A DNA stretch of 64,000 bases, taken from NCBI GenBank assembly GCA_965200525.1, contig OZ241368.1, positions 6,882,001 through 6,946,000 on the forward strand, in the 5' to 3' direction. The stretch is from JANNPJ01 sp965200525 (lineage in GTDB: Bacteria > Actinomycetota > Actinomycetes > Actinomycetales > Kineosporiaceae). Of the stretch, positions 45,066 through 53,498 are shown in pieces (position 1 is the first letter of the stretch; the number at the start of each line of letters is the position of its first letter). The translations under genes and the position numbers were made by a program. The notes beneath the pieces were generated by a model. The model did no database searches, was not told the origin of the DNA, and was given only the letters and a program-made list of their open reading frames with translations.

Positions 45066-45821
45066 TCAGGCCAGCGGTTCGGCTGCGGCGGCGGTCTTGC
45101 GCTCGGCCTCGATCCGGCCGAACGCGGCGGCGGCGGCGGCCTGCTCGGCCTCCTTCTTGCTGCGGCCACTGCCCTCGCCGTACGGCTCGCCCTTGATCAG
45201 GACGACGGCGTGGAACAGCTTGGCGTGATCGGGGCCCTCTTCGGAGACCACGTACTCCGGGACGCCGAGCGCGCCGGTGGCGGTCAGCTCCTGGAGGCTG
45301 GTCTTCCAGTCCAGACCGGCACCCAGTTCGGCGCTGGAGGCGAGCAACGGGTCGACCAGCCGGTGCACGAACACCGTGGCGGTCTCGATCCCGTGCTCGA
45401 GGTAGACGGCACCGATCAGGGCCTCGACCGTGTCGGCCAGGATCGAGGACTTGTCCCGCCCGCCGCTGGCCTCTTCGCCCCGACCGAGCATCAGGTACCG
45501 GCCCAGCCCCAGGGTGCGACCGACGCCGGCCAGCGCCCGCATGTTGACCACGGCAGCGCGCAGCTTGGCCAGCTGCCCTTCGGGCAGAGCGGGATGACGA
45601 CGGTAGAGCGCGGCCGTGACGACCAGGCCCAGCACCGAGTCGCCCAGAAACTCCAGGCGCTCGTTGGTAGGCAGGCCACCGTTCTCGTACGCGTACGAAC
45701 GGTGGGTCAGGGCCTGGAACAACAGCCCTGGCTCCACCGTCACGAAGAGCGATGCCACCAGCTCGGCCGGGTCCGGCACAGCCGAGTCCGGCACAGCGCT
45801 CACCGAGCGCTCGCTGGACAC
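45066..45821 (-). CDS. rnc: Ribonuclease III
   Basis: A 251-residue double-strand RNA endonuclease for rRNA precursor processing. The signature NERLEFLGDSVLGLVVT holds the metal-binding residues; a second acidic pair is in ILADTVEALIGAVYLEHG. The dsRNA-binding domain covers the last 80 residues (DWKTSLQELTATGALGVPEY...GSGRSKKEAEQAAAAAAF). I chose GTG 45821 because longer versions would run into rpmF. The order rpmF-rnc-mutM is conserved in actinobacteria. Confidence 0.95.
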   Translation of the reverse strand: MSSERSVSAVPDSAVPDPAELVASLFVTVEPGLLFQALTHRSYAYENGGLPTNERLEFLGDSVLGLVVTAALYRRHPALPEGQLAKLRAAVVNMRALAGVGRTLGLGRYLMLGRGEEASGGRDKSSILADTVEALIGAVYLEHGIETATVFVHRLVDPLLASSAELGAGLDWKTSLQELTATGALGVPEYVVSEEGPDHAKLFHAVVLIKGEPYGEGSGRSKKEAEQAAAAAAFGRIEAERKTAAAAEPLA

Positions 45822-45855
45822 GGCTGTGCGGACGACGACATCACTGGCGGGCCGG

Positions 45856-46059
45856 TCAGAGATCCTTGACCTTGCGGCCCTTGTACTCGAGGTACAGGGC
45901 AGTACCGGCCGAGTCGGTGACCACACGCGCCTGGTGCGGGCGCGAGTAGGTGACCGTGCCACCGGTCGAAGTGGCGGTGAGCGCCGTCGGCGTCGCCTTC
46001 CACTGCGCCCGGCGGGACCGCGTGTTACTGCGGGACATCTTCCGCTTCGGAACAGCCAC
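45856..46059 (-). CDS. rpmF: 50S ribosomal protein L32
   Basis: 67 residues: MAVPKRKMSRSNTRSRRAQW is the family N-terminus. There is no C-terminal CxxC zinc ribbon, so it is the cysteine-free version. It follows the DUF177 gene by two bases, the conserved YceD-rpmF pair. Confidence 0.96.
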   Translation of the reverse strand: MAVPKRKMSRSNTRSRRAQWKATPTALTATSTGGTVTYSRPHQARVVTDSAGTALYLEYKGRKVKDL

Positions 46060-46061
46060 GC

Positions 46062-46673
46062 CTAGCTCTCCTTCTCATTGGACGGTTCGTCGACAACTGA
46101 TGAGTCGGACGAACCGGACACCCCATCGGCCAGGATGCCCTGTAGTGCTGCCCACCGGGGGTCAGCGGTCTCGTGCGTGTGGGCCGGGTCGTCCGCGAGC
46201 TTGGCTCCGCATTCGGAACACAGGCCCGGGCAGTCTTCCCGGCACACCGGCTGGAACGGCAGTGTCAGCACCACCGCGTCCCGCAGCGTGGGCTCGAGGT
46301 CGATCAGATCGTCCTCGACGCTGCGTACATCTTCGTCCTCGTCCTCGGCCACCCGGTTCTCCGGGTAGCTGAAGAGCTCGGAGAACTGGGCCTCCACCGG
46401 AAGCCGCACCTCATCCAGACAGCGGATGCATTCTCCCACCGCGACCCCGGTGACCGTGCCACTGACCAGCACGCCCTCCATCACCGCTTCGAGCCTCAGC
46501 TTGAGCTCGATCTCGGCGCCTTCAGGGATCGCGATGACCTCGGTACCCATGTCGGCGGGGGCCGGCACGGTACGCGCGGCCTTCCGCATGGTTCCGGGAC
46601 GCCGACCGAGGTCTCGGGTGTCGAGAACGTACGGCGACCGGTGGTCGAGACGGATGGTGCACTCCTTGGCCAA
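46062..46673 (-). CDS. DUF177/YceD family protein
   Basis: 203 residues. The YceD core includes ECIRCLDEVRLPVEAQFSEL and the C-terminal zinc-ribbon-like CREDCPGLCSECGAKL. The apparent start is TTG 46673 (MAKECTIRLD); the conserved N-terminal block RSPYVLDTRDLGRRPGTMRK lies inside, so a downstream start is unlikely. YceD proteins act in 23S rRNA maturation in plants and enterics and nearly always precede rpmF. An acidic stretch (VAEDEDEDVRSVEDDLIDLE) is typical. Confidence 0.93.
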   Translation of the reverse strand: MAKECTIRLDHRSPYVLDTRDLGRRPGTMRKAARTVPAPADMGTEVIAIPEGAEIELKLRLEAVMEGVLVSGTVTGVAVGECIRCLDEVRLPVEAQFSELFSYPENRVAEDEDEDVRSVEDDLIDLEPTLRDAVVLTLPFQPVCREDCPGLCSECGAKLADDPAHTHETADPRWAALQGILADGVSGSSDSSVVDEPSNEKES

Positions 46674-46755
46674 CGGTGATTCGGTGCGGTTCAGGTTTCG
46701 ACGCAGCTCTCCCGTCGAACAGCCACGGTTTCGAGACCGTGGCCAGCTGGCAAGG

Positions 46756-47604
46756 TTACTGCAGGTTCACGCGTTGTCCCAAACCGGAATGCTCGGAGGC
46801 GTCGCGTTCCAGGCCGGCCAGGTCGACCACCCGGCGCTCCCCCGGGCCACCGACCTGGGCGTGGACCAGTTCGCGGACCGGTTGCCCCTCGGCCTGCTCC
46901 TCCTCGATCACGGTGGTCTCGTGGGCCACCTGGTCGAAGGCGACCTCGTTCGAGGGGGCCGGATACTCGACCTTGTACTCGGCCACGTACTCGACCTCGT
47001 ACTGCTCGACCTCGTAGTCGGTGCCGTCCGCGGCCTGTTCCTCGTAGGTCTCGACCTGCTCGTAGGCCTCGACCTGCTCGAGTTCGTCTACCTGGTCGTA
47101 GGCCTCGGCCGACTCCTGCTCGGCGGGCTCGACGGGCCCGGCGTCGGCCGGGTGCAGGTCGCTGCGCTCGCGCAACCGGTCGCGACCGCGCCGGACCTGG
47201 GCCCTGGCCCGGTCGAGGTCGTTCTCGAACTCGGCCAGCCGGCCGTCGCAGTACTCGTCGGCCTGGCGCAGCAGCCGGGCCGCCTCGGCCCGGGCGGCGT
47301 CCAGGATCTGCTCGGAGCGGCCACGGGCGGTGGCCACCAGCGCGCTCTCCTCGACCATGGCATCGGCCTGCCGCCGGGCCTGGCGGAGCAGCTGCTCGGC
47401 ATCGCTCTCGGCCCGGGCGATCACTTCCTGATGGGCCACCAGCAGGGCGGCCGCCTCGTCGAGCTCGACCGGCAGCTCGGCCCGGGCCCGCTCGACCAGG
47501 GAGAGCAGCTCGGCCCGATTGACCATGCAGGATGCCGAGAGGGGGATGGATGTGGCCCGCTCGACAGTGCTGCCCATGACGTCCAAAGTGCGGCGCAGGC
47601 TCAC
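46756..47604 (-). CDS. DivIVA-like coiled-coil protein with Tyr/Glu-rich tail
   Basis: 282 residues from GTG 47604. The first 150 form long Ala/Arg/Glu helices (ELPVELDEAAALLVAHQEVI...LLRQARRQADAMVEESALVA) like those of DivIVA/SepIVA-type proteins found between coaD and DUF177 in actinobacteria. Next comes an acidic Tyr-rich repeat region (about 170-225) with VEAYEQVETYEEQ and YEVEQYEVEYVAEYKVEY. A probable role is cell-envelope or division organisation at the membrane, by position and fold only. No transmembrane segment. Confidence 0.8.
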   Translation of the reverse strand: MSLRRTLDVMGSTVERATSIPLSASCMVNRAELLSLVERARAELPVELDEAAALLVAHQEVIARAESDAEQLLRQARRQADAMVEESALVATARGRSEQILDAARAEAARLLRQADEYCDGRLAEFENDLDRARAQVRRGRDRLRERSDLHPADAGPVEPAEQESAEAYDQVDELEQVEAYEQVETYEEQAADGTDYEVEQYEVEYVAEYKVEYPAPSNEVAFDQVAHETTVIEEEQAEGQPVRELVHAQVGGPGERRVVDLAGLERDASEHSGLGQRVNLQ

Positions 47605-47694
47605 CTACGACCTCCTGGCGACAAACCCGGCGGACCAGCTCGATCCTGCCGTTCCCGACCCCGCGAGGACAATGAGTTCTCTTCGGGCTTGACC

Positions 47695-48195
47695 TTACTC
47701 AGTGTGGCGAATAGGGCCGACTCGTTCCAGGAGGCGCGCCAGTACACCCGCCGGGACAAGTCCGGACACGTCCCCTCCGTAGGACGCCACTTCCTTGATC
47801 AGACTGCTCGAAACATGCTCATACTGGGGCTCACCCGGCAGAAAGACCGTCTCCAGGCCGGACAGGTGCCGGTTCATCAGGGCCATCGGCAGCTCGTAGG
47901 CGAAATCGGTGCCGCTACGCAGCCCCTTGACCACGGCCACGGCACCGACCTCACGGCAGAAGTCGACCAGCAGGCCGCCGGACACGGCCACCACCCGGAC
48001 GCCGTCCACGCCCGCCAGCGACTCGCTGAGCATCTCCAGCCGGTCGTCCAGGGCAAACATCGGCTTCTTGGCCGGGTTGGTCAGGACGGCGACCACGACC
48101 TCGTCGAACAGGGCCCCGGCCCGGCGGACGACGTCCAGGTGCCCGAGGGTGACGGGGTCGAAACTGCCCGGACAGACACACCGATGGATGGTCAC
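47695..48195 (-). CDS. coaD: Phosphopantetheine adenylyltransferase
   Basis: A 166-residue enzyme for the fourth step of coenzyme A synthesis. The nucleotidyl-transferase motif is CPGSFDPVTLGHLDVV (TxGH-type), with VVKGLRSGTDFAYELPMALM and the second motif EHVSSSLIKEVASYGG. GTG 48195 overlaps the rsmD stop as GTGA. The rsmD-coaD pair is widely conserved. Confidence 0.97.
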   Translation of the reverse strand: MTIHRCVCPGSFDPVTLGHLDVVRRAGALFDEVVVAVLTNPAKKPMFALDDRLEMLSESLAGVDGVRVVAVSGGLLVDFCREVGAVAVVKGLRSGTDFAYELPMALMNRHLSGLETVFLPGEPQYEHVSSSLIKEVASYGGDVSGLVPAGVLARLLERVGPIRHTE

Positions 48196-48770
48196 AGGCC
48201 GACGCTACTCGACGGCTGCCACTCGGCCTGCCAGACCGCCGTCTCCCCGTACCGGCGGATCGCCTGCCGGACCAGGCCGGCCGGCCAGCGGGGCTCGATC
48301 GACCGGGCACTGCGCTCGACCAGGACGACGGCGCCGGCCTGCAGCCAGCCGCGCTGGGTCAGCGCTCGCAAGCCTTCGCCGACCTCGTCCGCCCCGGTGG
48401 CGTAGGGCGGGTCGGCGAACACCAGGGACGACGGGGTCGGGGCCCGGTTGGCCAGGTAGCGCTGCACCGACGAGAGCACCACCGCCACCCGGGGGAAGCC
48501 GAGCGAGCTGACGTTCTGCCGGGCCGCCTCGACCGCCTGCCGGGAGGCGTCGACCATCACTACCGAGGCGGCACCCCGGCTGGCCGCCTCCAGGCCCAGC
48601 GCCCCGGACCCGCAGTAGAGGTCGAGCACCTGCGCTCCGGGCAGCAGGCCCCGGGCGTCGAGCGCGCTGAACAGCGCCTCCCGGACCCGGTCGCTGGTCG
48701 GCCGGGTCAGGTCGCCCTTGGGTACCACCAGCTTGCGGCCACCGGCGTCACCGGCCACGATCCTGGTCAC
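48192..48770 (-). CDS. rsmD: 16S rRNA (guanine966-N2)-methyltransferase
   Basis: A 192-residue Rossmann methyltransferase. Motif I is VLDLYCGSGALGLEAASRG and the catalytic motif IV is LVFADPPY; the N-terminus IVAGDAGGRKLVVPKG followed by RPTSDRVREALFS is diagnostic. GTG 48770; the 3' end is coupled to coaD. The 49 bp before it, after recG, contain a 15-bp near-direct repeat (CATCGGTGTGATCGG/CATCGGTGTGATCAG). Confidence 0.96.
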   Translation of the reverse strand: MTRIVAGDAGGRKLVVPKGDLTRPTSDRVREALFSALDARGLLPGAQVLDLYCGSGALGLEAASRGAASVVMVDASRQAVEAARQNVSSLGFPRVAVVLSSVQRYLANRAPTPSSLVFADPPYATGADEVGEGLRALTQRGWLQAGAVVLVERSARSIEPRWPAGLVRQAIRRYGETAVWQAEWQPSSSVGL

Positions 48771-48819
48771 TCGATCGTCGTCCTCAGGTCATTCATCGGT
48801 GTGATCGGCATCGGTGTGA

Positions 48820-51015
48820 TCAGCCTCGCTCCAGATAGGCGGCCTGCTCCGTGCCCAGCCACTTTCGCACCTCGGCGACCAGGGCCGGATAGGCCCGCAG
48901 CCGGGAATCCTCGGCGATCACCGCGATCGCCTCGGCCCGGGCCTCGGCGATCACCTTCTCGTCCCGCACCACCCGCAGCAGGCGCAGCGACGACTTGATC
49001 CCGGACTGGGCCGAACCCAGCACGTCCCCCTCGCGGCGCTGCTCGAGGTCGAGCCGGGCCAGCTCGAAGCCGTCGCCGGTCTCGGCCACCGCCTTCAGCC
49101 GGTCGAGGGCCGGACCGTCGCCGGCCTCGGTGACCAGCAGGCAGAGGCCCGGGGCACTGCCCCGGCCGATCCGGCCGCGCAGCTGGTGCAGCTGGGAGAC
49201 GCCGAACCGGTCGGCGTCCAGCACCAGCATCACGGTGGCGTTCGGCACGTCAACGCCGACCTCGATCACCGTGGTCGCCACCATCACGTCCACCTCGCCG
49301 GCGGTGAACCGGCGCATCACGTCGTCCCGCTCGTCGGCCGGCATCCGGCCGTGCAGCGCCTCGACCACCAGCCCCTGCAGGGCCTCGTGCTCGCGCAGTT
49401 CCTCGACCACCTCGGTCACCGCGGCCGAGGGCCGCCGGCCGTTGCCCTCGTCGTCGGCGAAGGCCTCTTCCTCGTCGGCATTCTTGGTGTCGTCCCCGAT
49501 CCGGGGGCAGACCACGAACGTCTGGTGACCGGCGGCGGCCTCCTCGGCCACCCGTTGCCAGGCCCGGTGCATCCAGCGCTCGTCGGTGGCCGGCACCACG
49601 TGGCTGGCGATCGGTGAGCGGCCGGTCGGCAGCTCCGACAGGGTCGACGTCTCCAGGTCGCCGAACACGGTCATCGCCACCGTGCGCGGGATCGGGGTCG
49701 CCGTCATCACCAGCAGGTGGGGCACGGTGACGCCCTTGTCCCGCAACGCGTCGCGCTGTTCCACGCCGAACCGGTGCTGCTCGTCGACCACCACCAGACC
49801 GAGGTCGGCGAACTGGACCTTGTCCTGCAGCAGGGCGTGGGTGCCGACGACGATGCCGGCCTCGCCGGAGGCGGCCTCGAGCATCGCCCGGCGCCGGGCC
49901 GCGGTGTTCAGCGAGCCGGTCAGCAGGGCCACCTTGGTGCCGCGCTCGTCGCCGCCGAGCAGGCCGGCCTGGGCCAGGTCGCCGAGCATGGCCGTGATCG
50001 AGCGGTGGTGCTGGGCGGCCAGCACCTCGGTCGGGGCCAGCAGTGCGGCCTGCCCGCCGGCGTCCACCACGGTCAGCATCGCCCGCAGCGCGACCAGGGT
50101 CTTGCCCGAACCGACCTCGCCCTGCAGCAGCCGGTGCATCGGGTAGGACCGGCCCAGGTCCTCGGCGATCTGCTCGCCGACGTCGGCCTGGCCGGCGGTC
50201 AGGGTGAACGGCAGCCGCTCGTCCAGCAGGTCGAGCAGGCCGCCCGGGACCGGCAACCGCGCGGTGGCGGTCATCTCGTGGTTCACCGCCCGGCGCCGGG
50301 CCAGCGCCGTCTGCAGGATGAAGGCCTCCTCGAACTTCAGCCGGCGCAGGGCCGGTCGGGTCTGGGCCAGGTCGTCCGGGCGGTGGATCTGCTGGAAGGC
50401 CGAGCGCAGGTCGATCAGGCCGCGGGCCAGCCGGACCTTGGGCGGCAGCGGGTCGGCGATCTCGCCCAGGGTGTCCAGCACGACCTCGACGCAGCGCTTG
50501 ATCGTGCCGGAGCTGACCGCGCCCTTGGTCGGGTACACCGGGAACGGCCGGACCAGCTCGTCCTCGAGCCGCTCGCGGTCCACCGCCTCGTCGTCCTTGA
50601 ACATCTCGTACATCGGCTGGGCCAGCTGCCGGCGATTGCGGTACACCGACACCTTGCCGGTGAACAGGGCCCGGCGGCCCGGTTTCAGGTCGCGGATCTG
50701 CTTGCCCACGGCGTGGAAGAAGGCCAGGTCGAGCTGGCCCTTGCCGTCGGTGACGACGACGTTCATCACCTGACCGCGTTTGGACGCCATGTTCCGGACG
50801 GCGACCGTCTTCACCTCGGCGACCAGGCTGACCGGCTCGTCCAGCGGCAGGGAGTCGATCTCGGTGAGCTCGCCGAACTCCAGGTACTTGCGCGGGTAGT
50901 GGCGCAACAGGTCGTCGACGGTGTGCATCTCGAGGGCCCCCTCGAGCACGTTCGCGGATCGGGCCCCGACCGCCCGGCGCAGCGGTTCGTGCAGCCGGTC
51001 CTCCGGAGAGCTCAC
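48820..51015 (-). CDS. recG: ATP-dependent DNA helicase RecG
   Basis: A 731-residue fork-reversal and branch-migration helicase. N-terminal wedge/OB domain (VDDLLRHYPRKYLEFGELTE...), then the helicase core: Walker A LLQGEVGSGKTLVALRA, DEQH box LVVVDEQHRFGVEQRD, MTATPIPRT, and motifs V-VI MVATTVIEVGVDVPNA and QLRGRIGRG. The TRG motif region is at the C-terminus. Full length and intact, so it may cover some roles of the broken comM. Confidence 0.97.
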   Translation of the reverse strand: MSSPEDRLHEPLRRAVGARSANVLEGALEMHTVDDLLRHYPRKYLEFGELTEIDSLPLDEPVSLVAEVKTVAVRNMASKRGQVMNVVVTDGKGQLDLAFFHAVGKQIRDLKPGRRALFTGKVSVYRNRRQLAQPMYEMFKDDEAVDRERLEDELVRPFPVYPTKGAVSSGTIKRCVEVVLDTLGEIADPLPPKVRLARGLIDLRSAFQQIHRPDDLAQTRPALRRLKFEEAFILQTALARRRAVNHEMTATARLPVPGGLLDLLDERLPFTLTAGQADVGEQIAEDLGRSYPMHRLLQGEVGSGKTLVALRAMLTVVDAGGQAALLAPTEVLAAQHHRSITAMLGDLAQAGLLGGDERGTKVALLTGSLNTAARRRAMLEAASGEAGIVVGTHALLQDKVQFADLGLVVVDEQHRFGVEQRDALRDKGVTVPHLLVMTATPIPRTVAMTVFGDLETSTLSELPTGRSPIASHVVPATDERWMHRAWQRVAEEAAAGHQTFVVCPRIGDDTKNADEEEAFADDEGNGRRPSAAVTEVVEELREHEALQGLVVEALHGRMPADERDDVMRRFTAGEVDVMVATTVIEVGVDVPNATVMLVLDADRFGVSQLHQLRGRIGRGSAPGLCLLVTEAGDGPALDRLKAVAETGDGFELARLDLEQRREGDVLGSAQSGIKSSLRLLRVVRDEKVIAEARAEAIAVIAEDSRLRAYPALVAEVRKWLGTEQAAYLERG

Positions 51016-51045
51016 CCCGGTGTCACCTCATTCGCGTCGCTCGGC

Positions 51046-52707
51046 TCATTCGACCCCGATCAGCAGCGGATAGCGCGGCTGACCGCCGTTCAGCACGTTC
51101 ACCTCGACCTGCCGGTGGGCGGCGTGCAGGTGCGAGGCCACCGCCCGGGCCAGCGGTTCGTGCCCGCCCGCCCCGACGACCAGGGTGACCAGCTCGCCGC
51201 CACCGGACAGCAACCGCTCGACCACGTCGACCGCGACCTCCCGCAGATCGCTGCCGACCACGGCGAAGTCTCCGTCGACCACGCCCAGGGCGTCCCCGAC
51301 CCGGCACTCGCCGGCGCTGGTGAGCCCGTCCTTCACCGCAACCGTAACGGCGCCGTCCCGGGCCGCGCCCGCGGCCGACGACATCGCGACCACGTCGTCG
51401 TCGAAACTGCGGGCCGGATCGTGCACCGCGGCCGCGGCCAGACCCTGGACCTGGGCCCGGGTCGGCACCACCGTGACCCGGATCCCGTCCGACCGGGCCG
51501 TGGCCGCGGCCACCCGGGCCACGTTGAGGGTGTCGCCGTCGTTGGGCAGCAGGGCCACGTTGGTGGCCCGGGTCCGGCGGACGGCGTCCAGCAGCTGAGC
51601 CGTGGACGGTCGCCTGCCGGGACCACCGGCCACCACCACCGCGCCGGCGCCCTCGAACAACGCGGCCAGTCCCGGGCCGGCCGCGCAGGCGACCATCGCC
51701 GTCCGGGAGCTGCGGGGCGCCGCCGCGAGCCGGCGTCCGGCCGCGTTGCCGTGCTCGGAGAAGTGCTCGATCCGGATCCGGTGCGGGCGGCCGAACTCCA
51801 TCGCCGCCTCGACCGCCGCCCCGGGGTCGTGCACGTGGACGTGCACCTGCCAGAGCCCGGAACCGCCGACTACGACCAGCGAGTCGCCCAGCTCGGCCAG
51901 CCGGGCCCGGAGCGGGACGATCGCCGAACTGCCCGCCTCCGGGTCGGTGTCGAGCAGGAACATCACCTCGTAGCCGGGGCCGCCGGCGGCGAACTCGCCG
52001 CCCGGCTGGTCACCGTGAGCGCCGTGCGCCCCGTGCGCGCAGGAGAAGTCGACCGCGGGCAGGGCCGGGTGCCGGTGGCTGCGGGCCGGACGACGCCGGG
52101 AGGCCCCGAGCACCAGCTCGGCCAGGCTGTCGATCAGCACCACCAGGCCGCGACCGCCGGCGTCGACCACGCCGGCCCGGGCCAGCGCCGGAAGCTGGCT
52201 CGGGGTCAGCTCGAGGGCCTGCTGGGCGGCGTCCGCGGCGGCGGCGACGACGGCCCGCAGGGTCGGCTCGGCATTGGCGGCGGCCGTGGCGGCGGCCCGG
52301 CTGACCGACAGGATCGTGCCTTCGACCGGGTCGTTCACCGCCCGCCAGGCCTGCTCGTCGGCCCGCCGGAACCCCTCGACCGCCGAGGCGGCGCTGAGCA
52401 GCGTGTATTCCCCGAGGGTGTCGGCCCAGCCACGCAGCAGCTGAGCGCCGATCACGCCGGAGTTGCCCCGGGCGCCGAGCAGGGCGCCGCGGGCGAAGGC
52501 ATCGGCCAGCCGGGCCACCGGAGCGTCGTCCGGCACCCCGGCCGCCGCCGTGACGGCCGCCTCCAGGGTCAGGTACATGTTGGTGCCGGTGTCGCCGTCC
52601 GGTACCGGGAAGACGTTGAGCGCGTCGATCTCCTCGCGAGCCTCGCCGAGCGCCCCCAGGGCCGCGACGGCCCAGCGGCGGGCGGCGACGGAGTCGAGGG
52701 TCTGCAC
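51046..52707 (-). CDS. DAK2/DhaL-domain kinase of YloV type
   Basis: 553 residues from GTG 52707 behind GGAGGCGCAGGA. The N-terminal DhaL domain (about 1-210) has the ATP/Mg signature IDALNVFPVPDGDTGTNMYL and GARGNSGVIGAQLLRGWAD. The C-terminal half contains the YloV-type EDD-like domain. The family includes FakA, the fatty-acid kinase ATP subunit that works with DegV/FakB lipid carriers; none is in this window. The place between rpmB and recG is conserved in actinobacteria and Firmicutes. The exact substrate here is inferred. Confidence 0.88.
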   Translation of the reverse strand: MQTLDSVAARRWAVAALGALGEAREEIDALNVFPVPDGDTGTNMYLTLEAAVTAAAGVPDDAPVARLADAFARGALLGARGNSGVIGAQLLRGWADTLGEYTLLSAASAVEGFRRADEQAWRAVNDPVEGTILSVSRAAATAAANAEPTLRAVVAAAADAAQQALELTPSQLPALARAGVVDAGGRGLVVLIDSLAELVLGASRRRPARSHRHPALPAVDFSCAHGAHGAHGDQPGGEFAAGGPGYEVMFLLDTDPEAGSSAIVPLRARLAELGDSLVVVGGSGLWQVHVHVHDPGAAVEAAMEFGRPHRIRIEHFSEHGNAAGRRLAAAPRSSRTAMVACAAGPGLAALFEGAGAVVVAGGPGRRPSTAQLLDAVRRTRATNVALLPNDGDTLNVARVAAATARSDGIRVTVVPTRAQVQGLAAAAVHDPARSFDDDVVAMSSAAGAARDGAVTVAVKDGLTSAGECRVGDALGVVDGDFAVVGSDLREVAVDVVERLLSGGGELVTLVVGAGGHEPLARAVASHLHAAHRQVEVNVLNGGQPRYPLLIGVE

Positions 52708-53053
52708 TCCTGCGCCTCCCGGCGGTTCGCCGCCTCGCGGGCGGGGTGAGATCACGGTCGGAGGTCTCGGGCCCTCCGGCGCGACAGTATCCGCAGACGG
52801 TCCCCACCGGCCATTCACCGACCGTTCATCGCCGGTTCGTCCGGTGCGGATCCGCCGACCGGAGTACTAATCGACCTCGGCCCCGGGTTGCCTCCGGGTG
52901 ACCGGAGGGACGACACCGTGGGCTCGTTCCGGCCTCGGTTTGGGTGGGCGCGGTGCGGTCGGCTACTGTGAGCCAGTCGTGGAGTGCCCTCCGGCACCCG
53001 CGCCCAGACTTTGTGCCAGTTCGATACCCCGTTCGACAACTCAGGAGATAACC

Positions 53054-53239
53054 GTGGCTGCCAACTGTGAGGTCTGCAAGAAGGGGCCGGGCTTCGGCCA
53101 CAGCATCTCGCACTCCCACCGCCGCACCAAGCGTCGCTGGAACCCGAACATCCAGCGGGTCCGCACCGTCATCGGTGGCACGCCGCAGCGGATCAACGTG
53201 TGCACCGCCTGCCTCAAGGCCGGCAAGGTCACCCGCTAG
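53054..53239 (+). CDS. rpmB: 50S ribosomal protein L28
   Basis: 61 residues from GTG 53054, with AGGAGA 9 nt upstream. Zinc-binding type: CEVCKKGPGFGHSISHSHRR with a second Cys pair VCTACLKAG. It is divergent from the DAK2 gene. Two zinc cysteine pairs mean it is the C+ form, often accompanied by a zinc-free paralogue under Zur elsewhere in the genome. Confidence 0.97.
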   Translation: MAANCEVCKKGPGFGHSISHSHRRTKRRWNPNIQRVRTVIGGTPQRINVCTACLKAGKVTR

Positions 53240-53250
53240 ACCGTTCCGCG

Positions 53251-53286
53251 AAGCGCCGCGCAGCCCACCCGGGCCGCGCGGCGCTT
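53251..53286 (+). terminator. Hairpin terminator after rpmB
   Basis: AAGCGCCGCGC (53251-53261) pairs perfectly over 11 bp with GCGCGGCGCTT (53276-53286) around a 14-nt loop, 12 bases after the rpmB stop. It is followed by CCGTTTGCC. Typical high-GC terminator without a long T tract. Confidence 0.8.
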
Positions 53287-53341
53287 CCGTTTGCCCTGGA
53301 CTGCCCGATGCCGGCCCCGTCCGAGCCCGGCTCGGCGCTTC

Positions 53342-53434
53342 GCTCCGACGATGCTCCCGTTGGCCACCGCCGGCGGCGCCTGTCGGGGCGGGTGATCGAG
53401 CTGTTCAGGTGGCCACTGGGAGCATCGTCGGAGC
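53342..53434. repeat. Long imperfect inverted repeat between rpmB and thiL
   Basis: Arms of 27 bp, 53342-53368 and 53408-53434, match at 25 positions; both outer parts begin with GCTCCGACGATGCTCCC. The 39-bp loop is GC-rich. It lies in the convergent gap between rpmB and thiL, after the rpmB terminator. No second copy was noticed in this window. It may be a two-way terminator or a small non-autonomous mobile or REP-like element. Confidence 0.8.
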
Positions 53435-53498
53435 AAGGGGCACGGATGGCCGAGCAGGCGGCGGCTCCGATCGGAGGGAAAGGCCGAGCATCTCGGCC

